A DNA stretch of 64,000 nucleotides, from assembly GCA_024403415.1 (NCBI GenBank), contig JAKSRY010000007.1, forward strand, positions 1 to 64,000. Direction: 5' to 3'. The translations under genes and the position numbers were made by a program. Source of the DNA: Lachnospiraceae bacterium (GTDB lineage: Bacteria > Bacillota > Clostridia > Lachnospirales > Lachnospiraceae). Shown piece by piece: positions 25,633-34,976 of the stretch (the stretch's first letter is position 1; each line of letters opens with the position of its first letter). The notes under the pieces are model-generated. The model was not told the origin of the DNA and did not search any database. It worked only from the letters and a program-made list of their open reading frames with translations.

Positions 25633-27681
25633 ATGAGCGGAAGACGAGATAAAAAACTGAATAAATTCAGGAGACAACGCATTTGGCCATCCATCGTCGG
25701 AATGGTTATATCCACCATATTGTTTGGTACAGCCTGTGTGATTTTATTTTCATTATATGTTGGCAGTTCATTGAATAATAAACTCTATAATGCACATCAG
25801 ACTGTCGATAAAGTTGCAAAGCTCGTTGAGGATAATATTGATGAACCATTAGAGGTAATTAATTCAAAACTCAATGCTGCAAGGGGACTGTTGAATCGTG
25901 TCGAAGCAGTATGTGTTGTAGATAGTGAAAAGAATGTATTGAAACAGTTTGGAGATGGGGAACCGAACTTCGACTATCGTCTTATCAGTGTCACTGATGA
26001 AGATGGTTTTGAAATGCTTGCGGATGAAAACAGTGAAGTCTTTGCAATTGAAGATTCAGAACTTACCATAAACCATACGAAATTGTTTAAGAAGGGCGAC
26101 TTTGCTTCACTTTTTGTTAAAGACATGTTTACTCCGGAATGGGGAGAGCAGGACTGGCTGAGTGAAAAGGTTTGGTTTGTAAGCCATTCTTCTGACAAGA
26201 CTTACAGTATATGTGTCGAAACGGAATTTGCTATCACAAGGTATGAGATTCTTATTACCATGATTTTTGCTGCTTTTTCCGGAATACTGGTTCTTTTCTT
26301 CCTGATTTACCATTTGAGTTCGGTTATTAAACTGATTATTGCAAAACGCAGAGTGTATGGTCTTTTACACACAGACCTTGTTACAGGGGGCAAAAACCGT
26401 TACTACTTCAGGCGTGTAGGTCAAAGATTTATTGATCGTCCCGGAAAAAGACAATATGCAGTAGTTTTGCTGAGAGTCGAAAAATACAGAAACTACTGTA
26501 CTGTATACGGAGTTGATGCCGGCGAGGAACTTCTGGAAAGACTTAATATGATAATTGGAAGTAAGCTGGCAAGAAGAGAGATTGTTGCAAGAATGGATAA
26601 GTCTGATTTTGCACTGCTCCTCAACTATGATTGTGATTATTCGTTAACTGAACGTATTATAAGTATTATAAATGAACTGAATTATTCGTTGGTTGGACGG
26701 AAAGCAGTTTTTGTTGCCGGAATATGTACACGGAACGAAAAGAAAGCAGATATTATGACACTGTTTAATGAAGCAGGTCTTGCTGCAAGAACATATGACC
26801 CTAATTCCAATGAGAATATCATCTGGTTTACAGATGAGATGGAAGCAGAACAGATTTGGGAGCGTAAGGTCGAAGATGAAATGGAACGAGCCGTTGCAAA
26901 TCGCGAATTTGCAGTATATTTGCAGCCCAAGTATAAGACGAAAGAAGAACGCATTGGAGGCGCAGAGGCACTTGTCCGCTGGATTCATCCTGTTGATGGG
27001 CTTATTCCGCCGTATAAGTTTATTCCCATATTTGAGAGAAACGGATTTATTCTGACGCTTGATGATTATATGATCACTGAAGTATCCAGAATACAGGCAA
27101 GATGGCTCCAGGAAGGAAGGGAACTGTTCCCTATTTCCGTTAATGTTTCCAGAGCACATTTTACAACAGACAACCTTGCTGAGCATATCTGTCAGATAGT
27201 TGACAGTTTTGGCGTGCCTCATGAATTTATAGAACTTGAACTTACCGAGAGTGCTTTCTTTGATGATAAAGATATTCTGCTTCGTACGGTAGCACGTATG
27301 AAAGAATTGGGATTCAAGGTATCAATGGATGACTTTGGATCGGGGTACTCTTCACTTAATTCGCTTAAAGAACTTCCTCTTGATGTTCTCAAGCTTGATG
27401 CCGAATTCTTTAGAGGAGAGGGTCATCTTGATAAAGCCAATCTTATTGTTGGGGAGACAATAACACTTGCTAAGAAGCTTGGAATGACAATAGTTGCGGA
27501 AGGAATTGAAACCCGTGAGCAGGTAGATTTCCTTGCCGAACTCGACTGTGATCTTATTCAGGGATATTATTTTGCAAAACCCATGCCCATAAATGAATTT
27601 GAAAAATCCACATATGGCAGCAGTGAAGACTCTGAATCTTCCGCAGAAGACGTGAATACGAATTCTTCAGAAAGTTTATAG
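25633..27681 (+). CDS. Membrane c-di-GMP phosphodiesterase (degenerate GGDEF + EAL)
   Basis: A 682-residue protein with a TM helix near residue 20-42, an extracytoplasmic region of about 160 residues, a second TM (about 205-225), a GGDEF-like domain and an EAL domain. In the GGDEF domain the signature is replaced by RMDKSDFALL, so cyclase activity is not expected. The EAL domain is complete: GGAEALVRW (Glu445), SVNVSRAHF, ELELTES, MDDFGSGYSS, LKLD, VAEGIET and IQGYYFAKP. It should hydrolyse c-di-GMP in response to a signal sensed outside. The C-terminal tail is Ser/Glu-rich. GGGGG precedes the start; it stands 46 nt after the xylosidase gene. Confidence 0.9.
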   Translation: MSGRRDKKLNKFRRQRIWPSIVGMVISTILFGTACVILFSLYVGSSLNNKLYNAHQTVDKVAKLVEDNIDEPLEVINSKLNAARGLLNRVEAVCVVDSEKNVLKQFGDGEPNFDYRLISVTDEDGFEMLADENSEVFAIEDSELTINHTKLFKKGDFASLFVKDMFTPEWGEQDWLSEKVWFVSHSSDKTYSICVETEFAITRYEILITMIFAAFSGILVLFFLIYHLSSVIKLIIAKRRVYGLLHTDLVTGGKNRYYFRRVGQRFIDRPGKRQYAVVLLRVEKYRNYCTVYGVDAGEELLERLNMIIGSKLARREIVARMDKSDFALLLNYDCDYSLTERIISIINELNYSLVGRKAVFVAGICTRNEKKADIMTLFNEAGLAARTYDPNSNENIIWFTDEMEAEQIWERKVEDEMERAVANREFAVYLQPKYKTKEERIGGAEALVRWIHPVDGLIPPYKFIPIFERNGFILTLDDYMITEVSRIQARWLQEGRELFPISVNVSRAHFTTDNLAEHICQIVDSFGVPHEFIELELTESAFFDDKDILLRTVARMKELGFKVSMDDFGSGYSSLNSLKELPLDVLKLDAEFFRGEGHLDKANLIVGETITLAKKLGMTIVAEGIETREQVDFLAELDCDLIQGYYFAKPMPINEFEKSTYGSSEDSESSAEDVNTNSSESL

Positions 27682-27712
27682 TTTTTTAAGTAGTATATTC
27701 ACATATTATGTG

Positions 27713-27718
27713 TATAAT
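27713..27718 (+). promoter_or_regulatory. Possible -10 box for the SPFH gene
   Basis: TATAAT 43 nt before the SPFH start codon in an AT-rich gap, next to a small dyad CACAT/ATGTG. No convincing -35. Confidence 0.4.
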
Positions 27719-27760
27719 AAAGATTAGTTTTATGATTGTAAATTTTAGGAGGACAACCAT

Positions 27761-28645
27761 ATGAGTATGGCCGGAAAAATAAAGGCAGTAGTTATTGGAG
27801 TAATAGTAGTATTACTTCTTGTGGTCGGATTTAATTCAGTGACAGTTATTCCCACGGGTTATACAGGTGTAAGAGTTACATTTGGACAGGTAAGTGATGC
27901 GGTAGTACCTAACGGATTTAACGTTAAAATTCCTTTTATTCAGGAAATTATAAAGGTTAATAACAAGCAGCAGGATATCACATTTGAAAATACAATCAGT
28001 TCTGAAACTCTTGAAAGAAATGAAGTATATTTCAGTGGCATTACAGTTACATATCAGATTAGTTCGGCAAAGAGTTCGTGGATATATGCAAATGTAAGTA
28101 ACTATCAGGATAATCTTGTAAGCGAAAGCCTTGTTGCAAGTGCATTGAAGACTGCATCAAAGACATTGACTCCTACGGATGTTACCAGCAGAAATATTCT
28201 TGAGCCTCTTGTAAAAACAAACATCCAGAAATCTCTTGATGAAAAATTTGGACAAGGCGTTGTGCTGATAAATAAGGTTATTGTTAACAATGCAACATTT
28301 GATGATGAATATAACAACAAACTTGCGCAGAAACAGCAGGCACAGATGGCATATGAAACCCAGCAGATTGAGAACAAAACCTCTGTAGAAAAGGCAGAGG
28401 CAGATGCGAAGGTTAAAATAACACAGGCACAGGCCAAGGCTGATGCAATGAAGATTGAAGCAGAAGCAGAGGCAGAGGCTAACCGACTTATCGATGCTTC
28501 ATTAACAGAAAGCGTTATCAAAAATAAAACAATTGAAAAGTGGGATGGTAAACTTCCGGCAGTTACAGGATCAGATAATATGATGATTGATATCTCAAGT
28601 GCTGTTCCGCAGAACGAGAAGTCTGCAGATGCCGCAGAAGAATAA
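27761..28645 (+). CDS. SPFH/prohibitin-family membrane protein
   Basis: A 294-residue protein with one N-terminal TM helix (residues 7-27), then the SPFH/band 7 domain (VIPTGYTGVRVTFGQV, FNVKIPFIQEI), and a long charged Ala/Glu/Lys/Gln-rich coiled coil (about 190-255) that contains EKAEADAKVKITQAQA. It should form ring-shaped membrane microdomain scaffolds as other prohibitin and stomatin proteins do; clients are unknown. AGGAGG lies 8 nt before the ATG. There is no NfeD-like partner gene next to it. It is a single-gene unit with its own terminator. Confidence 0.9.
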   Translation: MSMAGKIKAVVIGVIVVLLLVVGFNSVTVIPTGYTGVRVTFGQVSDAVVPNGFNVKIPFIQEIIKVNNKQQDITFENTISSETLERNEVYFSGITVTYQISSAKSSWIYANVSNYQDNLVSESLVASALKTASKTLTPTDVTSRNILEPLVKTNIQKSLDEKFGQGVVLINKVIVNNATFDDEYNNKLAQKQQAQMAYETQQIENKTSVEKAEADAKVKITQAQAKADAMKIEAEAEAEANRLIDASLTESVIKNKTIEKWDGKLPAVTGSDNMMIDISSAVPQNEKSADAAEE

Positions 28646-28686
28646 TCAGGCAAGTATATAGCTGATGTGAGTTGCTTTGAATGTGG

Positions 28687-28718
28687 AAGGCTCTTCGCTG
28701 ACAGGTGAAGGGCCTTTT
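28687..28718 (+). terminator. Terminator after the SPFH gene
   Basis: AAGGCTCTTC (28687-28696) pairs with GAAGGGCCTT (28707-28716), followed by T residues. Confidence 0.8.
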
Positions 28719-28745
28719 ATTTTGACTATATCCCGGTTGTTTTTA

Positions 28746-28774
28746 TTGCAAAGAAGACACAAATAAAGTAAAAT
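28746..28774 (+). promoter_or_regulatory. Promoter for the phospholipid operon
   Basis: TTGCAA at 28746-28751, a 17-nt spacer and TAAAAT at 28769-28774, 47 nt before the GTG start of the first gene. Confidence 0.7.
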
Positions 28775-28820
28775 GGCATAGGTTGGGTAATGTTGTTGTT
28801 CCCCAAATTGGAGAGAGTAA

Positions 28821-29903
28821 GTGTTAAAAAAGAAGAACAGAATTATCTGGACTCTTGTGGCGATTCTTATTGCTGCAATAAGTATATATTTTGTTATTGC
28901 ACAGTCGAAGAATTTTTCCATTGAGAGTTTTGTGAATTTCATAACAGGTTCCAATCCGATGTGGTGGATACTTGCATTGCTTTGCATGCTGGCCTTTATC
29001 ATATTTGAAGGGTTGGCAATTAAAGTTATTATCAAGGCTTTTGGTTATCCTAAAAGTGCATCAAAATGCTTGCTCTATTCGGCATCAGATATATATTTTT
29101 CTGCAATTACGCCCTCTGCGACAGGAGGACAGCCCGTATGTGGGCTGTTTATGGCAAGAGATGGAATTCCCGGAGGAATAGTAACAGTATCTTTAATACT
29201 TAATCTTGTGATGTATACCGTATCGATTATGATAACAGGTATTGCAGCTCTTATATTCAAACCGGAAATTTTTAATGAATTTGATGGAACTTCAAAAACA
29301 CTTATCATTATTGGTTATGTGATGATGACGGGACTGAACCTGTTTTTCATTATATTACTCAAAAGTTCTAAAATTGTTCATAAACTAAGCAGTGGTTTTC
29401 TTAAATTTTTAAGAAAAATTCGTATCATTAAAGATATAAGCAAGCTTGAGACAAAACTTCAAAAGTCGATGGACGATTATGAAGAATGTGCACGAATGAT
29501 TCGTGGGCAAAAGACCATGCTTTTAAAAGTGTTTATATTTAATTTTTTGCAGAGAACACTTCAGATATGTATTACAGCCATAGTCTTTTTGGCAACCGGT
29601 GGCGCTGCTTCCAAGGCCTTCGATGTGTGGATGACGCAGGTTTATGTCGTAATGGGCTCAAATTGTCTTCCTGTTCCGGGAGCAATGGGTGTAAGTGACT
29701 ACCTTCTTATGGATGGAATGAAAAACTTTATGGATGAGGCGTCTGTTACAGACCTTGATCTTTTAAGCAGAGGAGTATCCTTTTATATTTGTGTTATATT
29801 AACAGGTATTATTGTTGCTATAGGTTTCTTTACTCACAGAGGACAGAAATCTGAGCAGGAAATCGAAGCTGAAAAAAGTGATGTGAGGGAAGAAAAATGT
29901 TAG
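28821..29903 (+). CDS. LPG-synthase transmembrane-domain / flippase-like membrane protein
   Basis: A 360-residue polytopic membrane protein of the lysylphosphatidylglycerol-synthase TM family (UPF0104/PF03706, YbhN-like), with about eight helices. Family motifs visible are SASDIYFSAITPSATGGQP and, later, GSNCLPVPGAMGVSDYLLMDG. There is no soluble aminoacyl-transferase domain, so it is not a full MprF; a lipid flippase or translocase role is plausible. Translation starts at GTG with GGAGAGAG upstream. It overlaps pssA by 7 nt, and the arrangement with pssA and psd points to a part in phosphatidylethanolamine handling (inference). Confidence 0.85.
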   Translation: MLKKKNRIIWTLVAILIAAISIYFVIAQSKNFSIESFVNFITGSNPMWWILALLCMLAFIIFEGLAIKVIIKAFGYPKSASKCLLYSASDIYFSAITPSATGGQPVCGLFMARDGIPGGIVTVSLILNLVMYTVSIMITGIAALIFKPEIFNEFDGTSKTLIIIGYVMMTGLNLFFIILLKSSKIVHKLSSGFLKFLRKIRIIKDISKLETKLQKSMDDYEECARMIRGQKTMLLKVFIFNFLQRTLQICITAIVFLATGGAASKAFDVWMTQVYVVMGSNCLPVPGAMGVSDYLLMDGMKNFMDEASVTDLDLLSRGVSFYICVILTGIIVAIGFFTHRGQKSEQEIEAEKSDVREEKC

Positions 29904-30604
29904 GATTTTATAATTATACCGTTATATTGACATATTTGTCATTGTTATCAGCAGGAGCAGGAATTGTTATTTCACTTGCAGGAGAAGGACATCCTTATAT
30001 AGGAACATTTTTCCTCCTGATTTGCGGACTTTGTGACGCATTTGACGGAAAAGTCGCCAGAATGAAAAAGGACAGAAGTGAGGATGAATGTAAATTTGGT
30101 ATCCAGATAGATTCTCTTTCGGATCTTGTTGCATTTGGAGTTCTTCCGGCGTGTATCGGTGCTGCTACATTGTGGAGATCGACAAAACTTTCTGCCGTTC
30201 CTAAAATGCATACAGGTGCTTTCTTTAAGGATGCATTTGTTCCTTCAATTCTGTTCCTCATATTGATTCTTTATATACTTGCAGCAATGATAAGGCTTGC
30301 ATATTTCAATGTTATGGAAGAAAAGAGGCAGAAGGAAGAAAGCGGTGTAAGGAAGAAGTACGAAGGGCTTCCTGTTACTACTGCTTCGCTTATATTCCCT
30401 GTTGTTCAGTTCCTGCAGTTCTTAACTCCATGGGACTTAACAATTGTATATTTCCTTGTCATGATAATTGTAGGTTTTCTTTTCCTTTCGAAAATCAGTG
30501 TTAAAAAGCCTGGCTTCAAGGGAATCATGCTTATGGTTGGACTTGGAGTTTTGGAGACGGTTATTCTGATTCTTGTACTGGTATTTTATGGGGTTAGTAA
30601 ATAA
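29897..30604 (+). CDS. pssA: CDP-diacylglycerol-serine O-phosphatidyltransferase
   Basis: A 235-residue CDP-alcohol phosphatidyltransferase that makes phosphatidylserine from CDP-diacylglycerol and serine. The signature DG-x2-AR-xn-G-x3-D-x3-D is present as DAFDGKVAR then FGIQIDSLSD, with the 12-residue spacing between AR and G found in this PssA subgroup. Six helices are predicted. It begins inside the last codons of the preceding gene, so translation is coupled, and psd follows 31 nt later. Confidence 0.93.
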   Translation: MLGFYNYTVILTYLSLLSAGAGIVISLAGEGHPYIGTFFLLICGLCDAFDGKVARMKKDRSEDECKFGIQIDSLSDLVAFGVLPACIGAATLWRSTKLSAVPKMHTGAFFKDAFVPSILFLILILYILAAMIRLAYFNVMEEKRQKEESGVRKKYEGLPVTTASLIFPVVQFLQFLTPWDLTIVYFLVMIIVGFLFLSKISVKKPGFKGIMLMVGLGVLETVILILVLVFYGVSK

Positions 30605-30635
30605 TATCGGTATAAGTTAGAGGTTTGATTTTAGT

Positions 30636-31445
30636 ATGCTTGAGTTTTTATACGGGACTCCTGCAGGAAGATTGATACTTAAATTGTTGACCAATCCTAA
30701 ATTGTCAGTTTTGTGTGGCAAATTTCTGGATTCAAAGTATTCACGTTTCCTTATTAAGGGGTTTATAAAAAAGAATAATATTGATATGTCTGAATATGAA
30801 ACTAGTGATTTTGGCTGCTTTAATGACTGTTTTTACAGACAGATTAAAAAAGAGTGCAGACCAATTAATATGGATGCGGATGCACTGATAGCGCCTTGCG
30901 ACGGACTTTTGTCTGCCTACAGGATTAAGCAGGATACAGTTTTTCCTGTTAAACAGAGTCATTACACTGTTGAATCGCTGCTTAGAGATACAGCTCTGGC
31001 AAGAGAATTTGAAGATGGCATATGTCTCGTGTACAGATTATGTGTTGATAATTATCACAGATATTCATATTTCGATTCCGGTTCAAAGGGTGAAAATATA
31101 CATATTGATGGTATTTTACATACTGTGCGCCCGGTTGCATTGCGAAAGGTTCCTGTGTTTATTGAAAATTCGAGAGAATACACGGTTATGAATACAGATA
31201 ATTTCGGTAAGGCAATTCAGATGGAAGTTGGAGCTATGATGGTCGGAAAGATTGTCAATCTTCATGAAGAATGTGAGTTTGAACGAGGAGAAGAAAAGGG
31301 CCATTTTGAGTATGGTGGTTCTACGATAATTGTGCTTCTTAAAAAGAATGCTGCTACAATTAATCCTAAGATATTCCGTGCAACTAAAAATGGAAAAGAG
31401 GTTCGCATTAAATTAGGACAAAAGATTGGAATTGCAAATAGGTAA
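30636..31445 (+). CDS. psd: Phosphatidylserine decarboxylase
   Basis: A 269-residue proenzyme that converts phosphatidylserine to phosphatidylethanolamine. The self-cleavage motif is GGST (cleavage before Ser229, giving the pyruvoyl group), where many homologues have LGST. Other motifs are APCDGLL, DNYHRYSYFDSG and VGAMMVGKI. Together with pssA it gives the cell a complete route from CDP-diacylglycerol to phosphatidylethanolamine. A terminator follows. Confidence 0.94.
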   Translation: MLEFLYGTPAGRLILKLLTNPKLSVLCGKFLDSKYSRFLIKGFIKKNNIDMSEYETSDFGCFNDCFYRQIKKECRPINMDADALIAPCDGLLSAYRIKQDTVFPVKQSHYTVESLLRDTALAREFEDGICLVYRLCVDNYHRYSYFDSGSKGENIHIDGILHTVRPVALRKVPVFIENSREYTVMNTDNFGKAIQMEVGAMMVGKIVNLHEECEFERGEEKGHFEYGGSTIIVLLKKNAATINPKIFRATKNGKEVRIKLGQKIGIANR

Positions 31446-31467
31446 TTTGATTGTTTATGAGAGTATA

Positions 31468-31492
31468 GAGGTCGCCACTTGGCGGCCTTTTA
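31468..31492 (+). terminator. Terminator after psd
   Basis: AGGTCGCC pairs with GGCGGCCT around ACTT and is followed by TTTTATT. The gap from here to 31592 is AT-rich with nothing else recognised. Confidence 0.8.
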
Positions 31493-31592
31493 TTATTGTA
31501 TAAGAAGAACGCAATGATTGTTATTTTCAAATTGATGAATTCAAAATAATATGTTTATGCAAAGAAAAATGAATGTTAAAATTATGTTCTGT

Positions 31593-31603
31593 TATGATAT
31601 AAT
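31593..31603 (+). promoter_or_regulatory. Extended -10 promoter for glmM
   Basis: TATGATATAAT, identical to the one before the DHH gene. The predicted start near 31610 lies after an in-frame ATG at 31607, so that codon cannot be the start of this transcript's protein; the ATG at 31637 with GAGGAGG is used. Confidence 0.75.
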
Positions 31604-31636
31604 TAAATGAATAATGCCTTTGAGGAGGATAATTTA

Positions 31637-33001
31637 ATGGGCAAATATTTTGGTACTGATGGATTTAGAGGAAAAGCAGGTGTTGATCTCACGGCAGAGC
31701 ATGCCTTTAAGATAGGAAGATTTCTTGGAGATTATTATTCAAAGAAGCATACAGGAGATGATAAGGCTCGTATTGTTATAGGAAAAGACACGAGAAAATC
31801 TTCGTATATGTATGAAGCCGCATTGACAGCAGGACTTACTGCTTCAGGGGCTGATGCATATCTTTTACATGTTACAACTACTCCCTGTGTAAGCTATATC
31901 ACACGTACTGAAGGATTTGACTGCGGAGTTATGATTTCAGCAAGTCATAATCCATATTATGACAATGGAATCAAACTGATGAATGGTGTCGGCGAGAAGA
32001 TGGACGATGCACTTCAGAACGAGATTGAAAAATATATAGATGGTGAACTGGGAGAACTTGAATATAAATCAGAGAACCATATCGGTGACAGAATCGATTA
32101 TTATGACGGAAGAGATAAATATATAGAATATCTTAAGAGCGTTATCGAAGATGGATTTAAGGGTAGAAAGGTTGCCCTTGACTGTTCCAACGGAAGTGCT
32201 TTTATGATAGGTAAAGCCGTTTTTGATGCGCTTGGAGCAGAAACCTCTGTTATGAGTAATACTCCCAACGGAACGAATATTAATATGGGTTGTGGCTCTA
32301 CTCATATCGAAGGCTTACAGGAATATGTTAAAAGCAATAAGGTTGACGGCGGATTTGCATTTGATGGAGATGCCGACAGATGTCTTGCTGTTGATGAACT
32401 TGGTAATCTTCTTAACGGTGATACAATAATGTATATCATTGCCAGATATCTTAAGGATAAGGGAGAATTGCCAACCAACACCGTTGTTACCACGGTTATG
32501 AGTAATTTTGGATTATATAAGGCTTTTGATGAGGCCGGAATTGCTTATGAAAAAACCGCAGTCGGTGACAGATATGTATATGAGAATATGAAAGCCAACG
32601 ACCATCTTATCGGTGGAGAACAGTCAGGACATGTTATTTATCGTAAATATGCTCATACCGGAGACGGACTGATAACTGCTCTTATGCTTATGAAAGTTAT
32701 GATTGAAACCGGTAAGCCACTTAGTGAACTTGCATCCGGAGTGAAAGCATTTCCCCAGGTTCTTAAGAATGTTAAGGTTGATGATAAAGATGCAACTCTT
32801 GACGATGCTGCTGTTAAGGAATCTGTTAAGAAAGCAGAGGAAGAACTTGGAGATAACGGAAGAGTTCTTTTGAGAAAAAGTGGAACAGAGCCGGTACTCA
32901 GAGTTATGGCAGAAGCTGCCACATATGAAGATTGTGAAAAATATGTAGATTCAATTATAGAAGCTATGAAGGTATCAGGTCATTTTATAGAACAAAAGTA
33001 G
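31637..33001 (+). CDS. glmM: Phosphoglucosamine mutase
   Basis: GlmM turns glucosamine-6-phosphate into glucosamine-1-phosphate for UDP-GlcNAc and peptidoglycan synthesis. The N terminus KYFGTDGFRGKAG, the phosphoserine loop SASHNPYYDNGIK (Ser103), the metal loop FDGDADRC, the sugar loop GGEQSGH and the phosphate loop RKSGTEPVLRVM are all present. At 454 residues it is normal. The start at 31637 has a GAGGAGG site. Two membrane EAL genes follow from 19 nt on without a terminator. Confidence 0.96.
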   Translation: MGKYFGTDGFRGKAGVDLTAEHAFKIGRFLGDYYSKKHTGDDKARIVIGKDTRKSSYMYEAALTAGLTASGADAYLLHVTTTPCVSYITRTEGFDCGVMISASHNPYYDNGIKLMNGVGEKMDDALQNEIEKYIDGELGELEYKSENHIGDRIDYYDGRDKYIEYLKSVIEDGFKGRKVALDCSNGSAFMIGKAVFDALGAETSVMSNTPNGTNINMGCGSTHIEGLQEYVKSNKVDGGFAFDGDADRCLAVDELGNLLNGDTIMYIIARYLKDKGELPTNTVVTTVMSNFGLYKAFDEAGIAYEKTAVGDRYVYENMKANDHLIGGEQSGHVIYRKYAHTGDGLITALMLMKVMIETGKPLSELASGVKAFPQVLKNVKVDDKDATLDDAAVKESVKKAEEELGDNGRVLLRKSGTEPVLRVMAEAATYEDCEKYVDSIIEAMKVSGHFIEQK

Positions 33002-33020
33002 TTTGAGGCAATAGCAGTTA

Positions 33021-34976
33021 ATGATTAATCTGATTCTTTTTGACGTTTGTGCCGTCATTATAATCATTACATTAATTTTTGCACTGATGGCAAGAAAACT
33101 TACCCGTGGAAGGACGAATGTTCTGTTTATGGGGCTTGTTTTGACAGTTCTTGTGTCATCTGTCCTGGATATTTTTAATGTGATGTACAATAATGGTATT
33201 CTTGAATGCAATGAGTTCAATACCGGACTCAGGGCTTTCCTTTCTTATGCGTATTTTATAATACGTAATCTTGGAATGCCGATGCTGATTCTGTATATTG
33301 GTTCATTTTATGGAGTGTGGCACAGAATATTTATACCCAAATTTCTGTGGTTTCACTGGGCAATGCCATTCCTGATTGAATTAGCTATATTACTATCAAA
33401 TCCATTTCATCAAAAGGTCTTTTTCTATGACCAAAATCTAAAATACTGCAGAGGTCCTCTGTTTGTCGTTCTTTATGTCATAGCAGCATATTATGTTGCA
33501 GTGGCAGCTGTGATGATATTTATGTACAGAAGACTTTTGCCTAAAAGAAGCGCAAGGTTTTTTGCATTATATCTTTCCCTTCATGCATTTACAATCGCAC
33601 TTCCCTTAATGCTTCCGTTCCTTAGAATAGAAATGGTGGCGTCGGCGCTGCTTGTGCTGTCGCTTGCGATAGAACTTCACAGACCGGAGGACATGATTGA
33701 TTATGTTGTGGGATGTGGCAGCCATAATGCCTTTTTCGTAGACTGTAAGAAGAAGTTTGAGGCTGAGAGTCCTCAGAATATATTGCTTATCAAGTTTGTT
33801 AATCATAGTGTTTTGAGAAGTTCATTAGGACATTCTCTGTATAATATCATGCTTGCCAAGCTATCAGACAAAATGTATCAGATAAGTAAAATTATGAAGG
33901 TTGGCTGTGATATTTATCATCTGGACAATGGTATTTTTGTAATCGATGCTCCAATGGGAAGGTATGAGCAGCTTTTGGATATGGGACGTATAGTTGCTGC
34001 TTATCTTTTAGAACCGATGAAGCTTCGTCAAATGGAAGTAATGCTTGATGCCAGTATATGTCTTGTAAGATGCCCGGAAGATATATCAAACTGGACGTCG
34101 CTGATTAACTTCGTTCATTCTTTCCATAAAAGGCTTCCGAAATCCAACAGAGTAATTTCATTATCTTCCATATCTGATTCAAAAGATTTTAAGATGCGAA
34201 GCGATATTGATGCAATAATCAATCGTGGTATTACGAACTATAATTTCCAAATGTATTATCAGCCAATTTATTCTGTTGAAAAAAAGAAGTTTGTTTCAGC
34301 GGAAGCTCTTATAAGATTGCAGGATGAAGTATATGGCTTTGTTTCTCCGGGATTGTTTATTCCAGCAGCTGAAGAAAGCGGTGCGATACATCAGATAGGT
34401 GATTTTGTTCTTGAAGATGTATTTAGATTTATAGGTGATAACGATTTTGATTCCTTAGGGCTTGAATATATTGAATTAAACCTGTCGGTTGCACAGTGTA
34501 TTGAAGAAAACCTGTTTGAAAAGGTTGTTGGATTTATGAATCAATATAAAGTACAACCAAGTCAGGTTAATCTTGAAATAACTGAAACAAGTGTAGATTA
34601 CGATCCGGTTACGACCGACAGAAACATAAGCAAGCTGGCTCAGAAGGGAATATCGTTCTCGCTTGATGATTATGGTACCGGATACTCTAATATTAAACGT
34701 GTAGTTTCACTTCCGCTTAATATTGTTAAACTGGATAAATCTCTTGTTGATGACATGGATTCCGGACTGATGTGGATTGTTATTAAGAATACCGTAGCCA
34801 TGTTGAAGAGAATGAATAAAAAGATACTCGTTGAAGGCGTTGAAGATAAGAGAACTTTGGACAAGTTTGTTGAACTTGGAGTTGATTATATTCAGGGATA
34901 TTATTTTTCAAAGCCACTGCCGGAATCGCAGTTTCTTAAGTTTATTTTGAAGGAAAACTTTGGATTGGATGTATGA
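33021..34976 (+). CDS. Membrane EAL-domain c-di-GMP phosphodiesterase (paralog 1)
   Basis: A 651-residue protein. The first 225 residues form six or seven TM helices with short loops, a membrane-embedded sensor of unknown ligand. Residues about 230-400 look like a degenerate GGDEF domain: DYVVGCGS stands where DxxTG is usual and YHLDNGIFVI where the GGDEF turn is expected. The EAL domain has the catalytic set: SAEALIRL (Glu428), ELNLSVAQ, LEITETS, LDDYGTGYSN, VKLDKS, LVEGVED and IQGYYFSKP. It is closely related to the next gene and overlaps it by 4 nt (ATGA), so the two are translationally coupled. Confidence 0.9.
   Translation: MINLILFDVCAVIIIITLIFALMARKLTRGRTNVLFMGLVLTVLVSSVLDIFNVMYNNGILECNEFNTGLRAFLSYAYFIIRNLGMPMLILYIGSFYGVWHRIFIPKFLWFHWAMPFLIELAILLSNPFHQKVFFYDQNLKYCRGPLFVVLYVIAAYYVAVAAVMIFMYRRLLPKRSARFFALYLSLHAFTIALPLMLPFLRIEMVASALLVLSLAIELHRPEDMIDYVVGCGSHNAFFVDCKKKFEAESPQNILLIKFVNHSVLRSSLGHSLYNIMLAKLSDKMYQISKIMKVGCDIYHLDNGIFVIDAPMGRYEQLLDMGRIVAAYLLEPMKLRQMEVMLDASICLVRCPEDISNWTSLINFVHSFHKRLPKSNRVISLSSISDSKDFKMRSDIDAIINRGITNYNFQMYYQPIYSVEKKKFVSAEALIRLQDEVYGFVSPGLFIPAAEESGAIHQIGDFVLEDVFRFIGDNDFDSLGLEYIELNLSVAQCIEENLFEKVVGFMNQYKVQPSQVNLEITETSVDYDPVTTDRNISKLAQKGISFSLDDYGTGYSNIKRVVSLPLNIVKLDKSLVDDMDSGLMWIVIKNTVAMLKRMNKKILVEGVEDKRTLDKFVELGVDYIQGYYFSKPLPESQFLKFILKENFGLDV

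Noticed and set aside
26350-26800. Active diguanylate cyclase domain in the EAL protein at 25633
   Set aside because: The GGDEF signature is replaced by MDKSDF, so cyclase function is not supported.
26644-27222. 192-codon minus-strand frame inside the EAL gene
   Set aside because: Lies wholly opposite conserved EAL motifs and has no start signals.
31607-31636. Ten-residue extension of glmM
   Set aside because: At or before the predicted transcription start; the ATG at 31637 has GAGGAGG.
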